Shown piece by piece: positions 51,314-57,463 of a DNA stretch of 57,463 bases. The translations under genes were made by a program, and so were the position numbers. The notes under the pieces are model-generated. The model did no database searches, was not told the origin of the DNA, and saw only the letters and a program-made list of their open reading frames with translations. How positions within the stretch are numbered: the stretch's first letter is position 1; every line of letters begins with the position of its first letter. The DNA is from Camelimonas lactis (GTDB lineage: Bacteria; Pseudomonadota; Alphaproteobacteria; Rhizobiales; Beijerinckiaceae), in NCBI RefSeq assembly GCF_004342915.1, contig NZ_SLWL01000019.1, forward strand, positions 1 through 57,463. Reading direction: 5' to 3'.

Positions 51314-51695
51314 GGATGGCTGGCCCGACCTCCGGGCCTGGCGTATCTGGCCGGAGCCCTGGCGGCGTTCACGGAAATGTGTCGATCGGCCCCAGGCCGC
51401 GCCACGTCCGGGGGAGGGGGCCGATCATTCAGGACGTGGCGAACGCGCGGGGCTTGCGACGTGATGATCGCCCTGGCCATGGCGCTACAGGTCATGGCGC
51501 TACAGGTCATGGTTCGCTCGCCATGGGGCGCTGATCATCGGTCGCTGGTCATGGGGCCGCTGGTCATGGGCCGCCTGGCCCTGCTGGCGGGGGCGCCTCG
51601 GAAGGGACCGGCCGATGACGCCATGCTATGTCCAGAATTCGCGTGCTGAATCAGCCGAAGCCCGAACCAGGGCATGGAGGTTAAGGAGTTTCCGG
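51314..51695. other. Intergenic region with direct repeats
   Basis: ATGGCGCTACAGGTC occurs twice in tandem (51479-51493, 51494-51508), and CGCTGGTCATGGG occurs twice around 51543-51570. Frames that run through are repeat-driven and not credible. Nothing else is seen. Confidence 0.55.
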
Positions 51696-52055
51696 ATGGT
51701 GGAGATGCAACACAGGGGCCGGTCGACGCCGGCAAGGCTGGCGGGCGCCCCCAGGGCCGTGGTTCTGGCGGCGGTGGCGATGCTCGGGGCAGGCGGCGCC
51801 CTGATGGCGACGACGTCCGGCGCGGCCGCCTGGTGTCGTGGTCCGGGTTGCTATGGCCCGCCGCCGGCGGCCGGCGTGATCGGCGGACTGGCCATTGGCG
51901 CGCTGGCCGGCGCGGCCGCCGCCGGTGCGCTGGCGCCGCCGCCCCCGCCGCCGCCGGTCGTCTACGACGAGGGCCCGGAATGCTACATGACGTCACGCCG
52001 CGTCTGGGTTGAAGGCCTGGGTTGGCGCCGTCGCCAGATCGAGGTCTGCGACTGA
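51696..52055 (+). CDS. Small exported Gly/Ala/Pro-rich protein
   Basis: A 119-residue protein with a hydrophobic signal segment (about 20-45), a glycine-zipper-like stretch GVIGGLAIGALAGAAAAGALA, a run of proline and a C-terminal segment C-YMTSRRVWVEGLGWRRRQIEVC. AAGGAG precedes ATG 51696. The C-terminal part resembles that of the next gene (C..RRV..G.W.RR...C), so the two are likely paralogues. They look like short cell-envelope proteins of unknown function common in Hyphomicrobiales. Confidence 0.65.
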   Translation: MVEMQHRGRSTPARLAGAPRAVVLAAVAMLGAGGALMATTSGAAAWCRGPGCYGPPPAAGVIGGLAIGALAGAAAAGALAPPPPPPPVVYDEGPECYMTSRRVWVEGLGWRRRQIEVCD

Positions 52056-52167
52056 TCGCGTCAGGTTACGACGGGTCGTGTGCTACGACGCGTTTCTGCG
52101 GACCGCTCCCCGGCAGATATCAGGTGGCGGTGCGATATTGGTGCGTATAAATCAGTATAATCCTAGG

Positions 52168-52197
52168 ATCCCGGTGCTTTCGCGCCGGGATTTTTGT
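52168..52197 (+). terminator. Intrinsic terminator
   Basis: A 10-bp stem ATCCCGGTGC / GCGCCGGGAT (one G-T pair) with a TTTC loop is followed by TTTTGTTG. It follows the small exported protein gene. Confidence 0.85.
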
Positions 52198-52284
52198 TGT
52201 GACTACATTTCGCCATAGTCATATGAAGATAATTACGTGATCAGGTTTGGTTTGATCGTTCTCTCCGTTACGGGAGGCTTGACG

Positions 52285-52863
52285 ATGTCTGTGCCTGCTT
52301 TGAGATTCGCGCATACCGGGCTGTCCATGCGTCCGTGGGTGCTTCCAGCCGCCGTGCTGGCCGGTCTGCTGATCTGCATGCCAGCCCCGGTGGAGGCCCA
52401 GGGATTTCGCCATGGCGGCGGGCCGCATTTCGGCGGTCCCCGTTTTGGCGGGCCGCATTTCGGCGGCCCAGGCTTTCGTCCAGGCGGTTTCAGGCCAATG
52501 GGGCTGAGGCCGGGATGGGGTGGGCCCCGGCCATACTTCCATCCCGGGCCGGTCCTGCGACCTGGCTGGCGGCCCTATCCGGGGTGGGGCTACCGGCCCG
52601 CGTACTGGCGTCCCTATTACCGCCCCTACTATTACTATGGACCCGCCTATTGGGGCGGCGGCCCGTATTACTGGAACGACGGCTACTGGAACGCTGGCTA
52701 TCCGATCGCGGCGGGGATTGCCATCGGCGCGGCGGCCGCGGCGGCCAGCCACCCCACCTATACGACCGTATACACCCACGCCCCGTGTTATCGCGCGCCG
52801 AGGCGCGTGCTGGATCACGGACGCTGGGTGCGGCGGGTGGTCACCATCTGCTACGACAGGTGA
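52285..52863 (+). CDS. Exported Gly/Pro/Tyr-rich protein
   Basis: A 192-residue protein with a signal peptide (about 1-37, cleavage near VEAQG). It has HFGGP/RFGGP repeats (about 42-60), a Trp/Tyr/Pro-rich middle (YRPAYWRPYYRPYYYYGPAYW), a glycine-zipper-like GIAIGAAAAAAS and a C-terminal CYRAPRRVLDHGRWVRRVVTIC. The composition suggests a wall- or envelope-associated structural protein. GGGAGG precedes ATG 52285. It shares the C-terminal motif with the upstream small protein. Confidence 0.7.
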   Translation: MSVPALRFAHTGLSMRPWVLPAAVLAGLLICMPAPVEAQGFRHGGGPHFGGPRFGGPHFGGPGFRPGGFRPMGLRPGWGGPRPYFHPGPVLRPGWRPYPGWGYRPAYWRPYYRPYYYYGPAYWGGGPYYWNDGYWNAGYPIAAGIAIGAAAAAASHPTYTTVYTHAPCYRAPRRVLDHGRWVRRVVTICYDR

Positions 52864-52899
52864 CCGCCCTGGCCCCCCCCGGGCGCATGCGGCAAAAGA

Positions 52900-52932
52900 A
52901 AAGGAGGCGGGGATTGGCTCCCCGCCTCCTTT
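52900..52932. terminator. Bidirectional intrinsic terminator
   Basis: A 14-bp perfect stem (AAAGGAGGCGGGGA / TCCCCGCCTCCTTT) with a 5-base loop has TTTGTTTC downstream on the plus strand and TTTCTTTTG on the minus strand. It serves two convergent genes. Confidence 0.92.
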
Positions 52933-52981
52933 GTTTCTGGCCCATCAGGCGCTTCTGGCCGCCCGGGTTCCGGGGATGGGT

Positions 52982-54661
52982 CTATTTGGTGTCGAAGGTC
53001 TCGATGTCCCGATCCTTCGTCTCCGGCACGCAGATCAGACCGATGATGAAGGTGGCGACCGCGATGACGATCGGATACCAGAGGCCGTAGTAGATATCGC
53101 CCGTCTGCGCCACCATGGCGAAAGCCGTCGCCGGCAGCAGGCCGCCAAACCAGCCGTTGCCGATATGATAGGGCAGCGACATCGAGGTGTAGCGGATGCG
53201 CGTGGGGAACAGCTCCACCAGCGCGGCGGCGATCGGCCCGTAAACCATCGTCACCAGCAGGACGAGGATGAACAGCAGTCCGATCACGCCCGCCACCTGC
53301 GGGCGGAAAACGTCGAACGGATGCGCCATCTTCACCACGCCGGCCTGGGCCGCGGCGAGCGGATAACCAGCCTGTTGCAGCGCCGCCGATAGCGTCGTCC
53401 TGAAGTTGGCGTCCCACGGCACTGTCACGTCGTTGACCCGCACCGAAACCGGCGATCCGGCCGGGGCCGGCTCCGTGGTGTAGCGCACCGATGATTTGGC
53501 CAGGAAATCGCGGGCCAGATCACAGGGGGCGGTGAACACCCGGGTGCCGACGGGATTGAACAGGTTGCCGCACTGGGCCGGATCGGCGACCACCGTCACC
53601 TTGACGTTCTCGATGGCGCGCTCGAGCGCGGGGTTGGCCAGGGTGGTGATCTGCTTGAACACCGGGAAGTAGAGAATGGCGGCGATCAGGCAACCGGCCA
53701 GGATGATCGGCTTGCGGCCGACCTTGTCGGACAGCCAGCCGAAGAACACGAAAAAGCCGGTTCCCAGCACCAGCGACCAGGCAATCAGCAGGTTTGAGGT
53801 GTAGCCATCCACCTTGACGATCGATTGCAGGAAGAACAGCGCGTAGAACTGGCCCGTATACCAGACGACGCCCTGACCGGCGACGAGGCCGAACAGCGCG
53901 ATCAGCACGAACTTGAGGTTGCGCCATTCGCCAAAGGCTTCCGAAAGCGGCGCCTTGGAGCGGGTGCCTTCTTCCTTCATGCGCCTGAAAGCGGGGGATT
54001 CATCCAGCTGGGTGCGGATCCAGACCGAGATGGCAAGCAGGATGATCGACACCAGGAACGGAATGCGCCAGCCCCAGTCCGCGAAAGCCTGCTCGCCGAC
54101 AATGGTGCGGGTGAACAGGATGACCAGCAGCGACAGGAACAGCCCGAGGGTCGCCGTCGTCTGGATCCAGGACGTATAGTAACCGCGCCGGCCATGGGGG
54201 GCGTGCTCGGCGACATAGGTGGCGGCGCCGCCATACTCGCCGCCGAGGGCGAGGCCCTGGAGCAGGCGCAGGGTGATGAGGATGATGGGCGCCAGAATGC
54301 CGATGCTGGCGGCGTTGGGCAGGACGCCAACGATGAAGGTCGACAGGCCCATGATCAGGATGGTGATCAGGAAGGTATACTTGCGGCCGACCAGGTCGCC
54401 GATGCGGCCGAACACAAGGGCGCCGAACGGTCTGACAAGAAAGCCCGCCGCGAAGGCGAGCAGGGCGAAGATATCACGGGTGGCGGGGGGATAGGCGCTG
54501 AAGAACTGCGCGCCAATGATCGCAGCCAGCGATCCATAAAGATAGAAATCGTACCACTCGAAAACCGTGCCAAGCGAGGAGGCGAAGACAACCTTCTTCT
54601 CCTCCCGGGTCATGGGGCGCCGCGTGGCCACGCCCCGTGATACACCTGCTTGTATTGTCAT
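52982..54661 (-). CDS. MFS transporter, metabolite:H+ symporter (MHS) type
   Basis: A 559-residue MFS protein of the MHS group. GTVFEWYDFYLYGSLAA in TM1, the loop motif GRIGDLVGRKYTF and RLLQGLALGGEYGG are diagnostic. It is longer than the usual 430-450 aa because a soluble segment of about 110 residues (about 345-455, with two cysteines in PAQCGNLF and TAPCDLA) is inserted in the C-terminal half. MHS proteins import carboxylates, betaines or shikimate-type compounds. GGGAGG precedes ATG 54661. Confidence 0.88.
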   Translation of the reverse strand: MTIQAGVSRGVATRRPMTREEKKVVFASSLGTVFEWYDFYLYGSLAAIIGAQFFSAYPPATRDIFALLAFAAGFLVRPFGALVFGRIGDLVGRKYTFLITILIMGLSTFIVGVLPNAASIGILAPIILITLRLLQGLALGGEYGGAATYVAEHAPHGRRGYYTSWIQTTATLGLFLSLLVILFTRTIVGEQAFADWGWRIPFLVSIILLAISVWIRTQLDESPAFRRMKEEGTRSKAPLSEAFGEWRNLKFVLIALFGLVAGQGVVWYTGQFYALFFLQSIVKVDGYTSNLLIAWSLVLGTGFFVFFGWLSDKVGRKPIILAGCLIAAILYFPVFKQITTLANPALERAIENVKVTVVADPAQCGNLFNPVGTRVFTAPCDLARDFLAKSSVRYTTEPAPAGSPVSVRVNDVTVPWDANFRTTLSAALQQAGYPLAAAQAGVVKMAHPFDVFRPQVAGVIGLLFILVLLVTMVYGPIAAALVELFPTRIRYTSMSLPYHIGNGWFGGLLPATAFAMVAQTGDIYYGLWYPIVIAVATFIIGLICVPETKDRDIETFDTK

Positions 54662-55137
54662 TCCAACCTCCCTGAACGTCGTGCTGATGCTGACGCGCCT
54701 GGCCCTGGGGCAGGCTTCCGGGCTGGTCTCACCCGGTGAAGGTCATGGCTGGCATGACGCCCGGGCGACCAGTCGTGGTCGCGGGTGGAAGGCTAGTTTC
54801 CGTGTGACGCCGTGTCGCTCAGTAATAAGTATATCAGTAATAGGTCTAATAATGATTGTCCGTGATATGGATGTGTTTTTGTATATTTTCCATTGAGGTC
54901 AGGGGGCCCTGCGCCGGATACTCCGGGCCGGTCTGGGTGGCGGCGGCCGGCTGGATGATGGCCCCGCGAAGATCGCGCCCAACAAGGCGTCGTTCACGCA
55001 AACTTCCGCCACGCAGATCTCCCCACGCAGATCTCCGCCCACGCAACCCGCCGCCCGGCAAGGCTTCAACGCGGTCGGCGCGCCTGTCGGTTCCGTCCGG
55101 CGGAAGCTTTGGCCTAGTTAATCCGTCTCAATCCATC
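54662..55137. other. Intergenic region (476 bp)
   Basis: No gene is supported. An irregular repeat of CACGCAGATCTCC occurs twice with related CACGCAA words around it (54995-55049). A leftward 71-codon frame over this repeat (54846-55061) reads as LRG-type pentapeptides, probably a by-product of the repeat period. Confidence 0.45.
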
Positions 55138-55983
55138 TCAATCCGCCTTGGGCGGGCAGGCGCGCGCCACCGCGTAAAGCGAGATGGCCGCGGCGTTCGA
55201 GACATTGAGGCTCTTGATGCGTCCTGGCATGTCGAGGCGCGCCAGGGCCTGACACCGCTGGCGCGTCAGCTGGCGCAGGCCCTTGCCCTCCGCGCCCAGC
55301 ACCAGGGCGAGCGGGCGGCGCATGGGTACGTCCTCGAGAACCGACTCGCCCTCCGAATCAAGGCCGATGCACATCACCCCGCGCTCGCCCATGGTTTGCA
55401 GGGCGCCAGCCAGATTGCGCACGGTGACGATCGGCACGTATTCCAGTCCGCCCGAAGCCGATTTGGCGAGCACGCCGGTGGCGGCGGGGCTGTGCCGCGC
55501 GGTGGTGATGATGGCGCTGACGCCGAACGCCGCCGCCGTGCGCACGATGGCGCCGACGTTGTGGGGATCGGTGATCTGGTCGAGCACGAGGAAGACGCCA
55601 TCCTGCGGCATCGATTCGATGGTGGGGGCGTCGAGCGGCTCAACCTCGGCGTATAATCCCTGGTGCACCGCATCCGGCCCCACCAGGCGGTCAATCTGTT
55701 CAGGGCGGACAATCTCGGCGGTTATGGCCGGGAAAAGGCCCGCCTCCTGCAGGCGGCGCTGGGCGTTCTCCGTCACCAGCAGGCGCAGGAAGGCGCGGTT
55801 GCTGTTGGCGATCGCTTCCGCCACCGGCCGCCAGCCGTACAGCACCACCGTGTCTTCCGCGTGCTCTGGCCGGTTGGCCTTCCATTCCGCCCGGGCTGCT
55901 TCACGCCGGGCATGATCTGGCCGGCGCCTGGGGCCACCGGGGGCCTGGTTGCGACGATGGGGGGGCGGCCTGTTGGCGGACAT
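55138..55983 (-). CDS. rlmB: 23S rRNA (guanosine-2'-O-)-methyltransferase RlmB
   Basis: A 281-residue SpoU-family methyltransferase. The substrate-binding L30e-like domain (about 45-120) is followed by the knotted SPOUT domain with motif 1 LVLDQITDPHNVGAIVRTAAAFG, motif 2 LALVLGAEGKGLRQLT and motif 3 SLNVSNAAAISLYAVARA. It modifies G2251 of 23S rRNA. A basic unstructured N terminus of about 40 residues is common in alphaproteobacterial members. The ATG at 55983 is preferred over the longer frame. Confidence 0.92.
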   Translation of the reverse strand: MSANRPPPHRRNQAPGGPRRRPDHARREAARAEWKANRPEHAEDTVVLYGWRPVAEAIANSNRAFLRLLVTENAQRRLQEAGLFPAITAEIVRPEQIDRLVGPDAVHQGLYAEVEPLDAPTIESMPQDGVFLVLDQITDPHNVGAIVRTAAAFGVSAIITTARHSPAATGVLAKSASGGLEYVPIVTVRNLAGALQTMGERGVMCIGLDSEGESVLEDVPMRRPLALVLGAEGKGLRQLTRQRCQALARLDMPGRIKSLNVSNAAAISLYAVARACPPKAD

Positions 55984-56169
55984 GGGCGTTTTCCAGGGAA
56001 TGGCCTTCGCGGCGCCACGGAACGCCTGCCGCACATGGCGGGTGAAAGCCTGAATAGCGCGGCTGTTCTGCACGCTTTGCAACCGGTTGTCGACCTCTGG
56101 CGCTGCCGTCGCGGCGGGCCGCGCCAGGCGGTAATCCACATGTCCTGACAATTTGCGCGACCGGGGGCG

Positions 56170-56198
56170 TTGACAGCGTCGGCCGCTCTCCGCATAAG
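56170..56198 (+). promoter_or_regulatory. Promoter of the tRNA-Tyr/tRNA-Gly unit
   Basis: A perfect TTGACA (56170-56175), a 17-bp spacer and CATAAG (56193-56198) lie about 80 bp before tRNA-Tyr, in the right orientation for a stable-RNA promoter. Confidence 0.65.
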
Positions 56199-56280
56199 AG
56201 CGCCACGTTGCTGCGGCGCTTCGCTGGCGGCGACGGACCCGGGGTGCTGGCGAGCATCCCGCGGACATTCCGGACGATGA

Positions 56281-56365
56281 GGAGGGATGCCCGAGTGGTT
56301 AAAGGGGACGGACTGTAAATCCGTTGGCTACGCCTACGTTGGTTCGAATCCAACTCCCTCCACCA
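56281..56365 (+). tRNA. tRNA-Tyr (anticodon GTA)
   Basis: A class II tRNA with a long variable arm. The acceptor stem GGAGGGA pairs with TCCCTCC (56355-56361), the anticodon stem ACGGA/TCCGT encloses CTGTAAA with GTA at 56315-56317, and CCA is encoded (56363-56365). Confidence 0.98.
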
Positions 56366-56455
56366 TCGGCTCCGGAATAGTTTCTTGCGTCAGCACATAT
56401 CCAGGGCATAATCCCGGCGGACCGGGGCTGGCGCGGTTATATTCGCCACCGGCGC

Positions 56456-56529
56456 GCGGGTGTAGCTCAATGGTAGAGCAGCAGCCTTCCAAGCTGAATA
56501 CGAGGGTTCGATTCCCTTCACCCGCTCCA
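56456..56529 (+). tRNA. tRNA-Gly (anticodon TCC)
   Basis: The acceptor stem GCGGGTG (56456-56462) pairs with CACCCGC (56519-56525), the loop CTTCCAA holds TCC at 56488-56490, and the T-arm has GGGTTCGATTCCC. CCA is encoded. The tRNA-Tyr, tRNA-Gly, tuf order is conserved in many alphaproteobacteria. Confidence 0.97.
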
Positions 56530-56683
56530 CTCCCGGACATTTTCTTCAAAATACCCCTCATGACGTCGGCGTCACGGCGTGCTGGAACGCTTTCCTTGTG
56601 AACGTCACGTTCGCCGGCAAGCTTCGCGCCGGTTGGGTCTTGAAAAGAAAGCGCATCGACTGCATGTCCGCGCAAGTTTGATT

Positions 56684-56712
56684 TTGCAAACCACACCCGG
56701 AATTTGCTAGGG
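56684..56712 (+). promoter_or_regulatory. Possible tuf promoter
   Basis: TTGCAA, a 17-bp spacer and CTAGGG lie about 105 bp upstream of the tuf start. The -35 is acceptable and the -10 is of a kind seen in alphaproteobacterial stable-RNA promoters. Read-through from the tRNAs is also possible. Confidence 0.4.
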
Positions 56713-56816
56713 AAGCGCGCGTCGCAGCCCCCGGCGGCAAAAACCTGCCGGGGACGGGCGCGGCGATGCTCCCGGGGCACAGTTGTCGGGAATGTTTCCC
56801 GTAACAGGAAAGCAAG

Positions 56817-57463
<647 letters not shown>

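Noticed and set aside
51184-51649. Overlapping frames downstream of the SLC13 permease
   Set aside because: They run through direct repeats (ATGGCGCTACAGGTC), lack ribosome binding sites and resemble no family.
54846-55061. Leftward 71-codon frame with LRG-type pentapeptide-like repeats
   Set aside because: The periodicity follows from a short DNA tandem repeat of about 15 bp; it is too short, starts at TTG and lacks a ribosome binding site, so a pentapeptide-repeat protein is not supported.

Overview
The window is a 57 kb piece of a high-GC alphaproteobacterial chromosome, most probably from the order Hyphomicrobiales (Rhizobiales). The signs are high GC with strong third-position GC bias, the run hisI / folE / NifU-like scaffold / yidD / thrS, a membrane-bound ferritin (MbfA) with an Irr-type operator, a bacterial transglutaminase-like cysteine protease, and copies of the GAGCATTTTC...GAAAATGC palindromic repeat common in rhizobial genomes. 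The genus cannot be resolved from the sequence alone.

Layout. 1-24.8 kb is mostly core and housekeeping sequence: gamma-carbonic-anhydrase-like protein, BTLCP protease, rhomboid, CBS protein, patatin, hisI, folE, NifU-like scaffold, MipA-type porin, yidD, thrS, an AI-2E-family permease with a long cytoplasmic tail, a nitroreductase/flavin-reductase pair, a MaoC/CitE-like pair, nadK, mbfA, cutA, an ABM protein, a double-hotdog thioesterase and an epoxide hydrolase. 24.9-35.7 kb is a complete type I-C CRISPR-Cas locus: leader, 32 repeats with 31 spacers, then cas3-cas5c-cas8c(-cas11c)-cas7c-cas4-cas1-cas2, all on the + strand. 35.8-54.7 kb is metabolic and transport sequence: three paralogous LivJ-type periplasmic binding proteins without their permeases, enoyl-CoA hydratase, FAD dehydrogenase, SDR, nitronate monooxygenase, a PNPOx-like protein, a TRIC-type channel, a LOG protein, an SLC13 permease with RCK_C domains and an MHS-type MFS transporter. 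54.7-57.5 kb returns to core translation genes: rlmB, tRNA-Tyr, tRNA-Gly and the start of tuf. A tRNA-Thr lies at 40.1 kb.

The most interesting part is inside the CRISPR locus. The array lies upstream of cas3, not downstream of cas2, and its most degenerate repeat faces cas3. The unusually long 195-nt gap between cas5c and cas8c holds a pseudo-repeat whose last 13 bases, including the 11-nt crRNA handle, are identical to the array repeat. A spacer-like stretch and a second, weaker repeat-like hairpin follow. This looks like a solitary crRNA-like (CreA/CreR-type mini-CRISPR) gene, and the first bases of its spacer match a site touching a TTGACT box just upstream. That suggests Cascade-guided autoregulation of the cas operon or a CreTA-type addiction module. 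The repeat-like structure is read directly from the sequence; the regulatory role is inference.

A second pattern is that many intergenic gaps (at least eight) carry short tandem duplications of 13-24 bp with unrelated sequences, often directly after a stop codon. Other items worth checking are an Irr-type box upstream of mbfA, a candidate sRNA after cutA, and a 52-residue single-membrane-segment protein near the start of the window.
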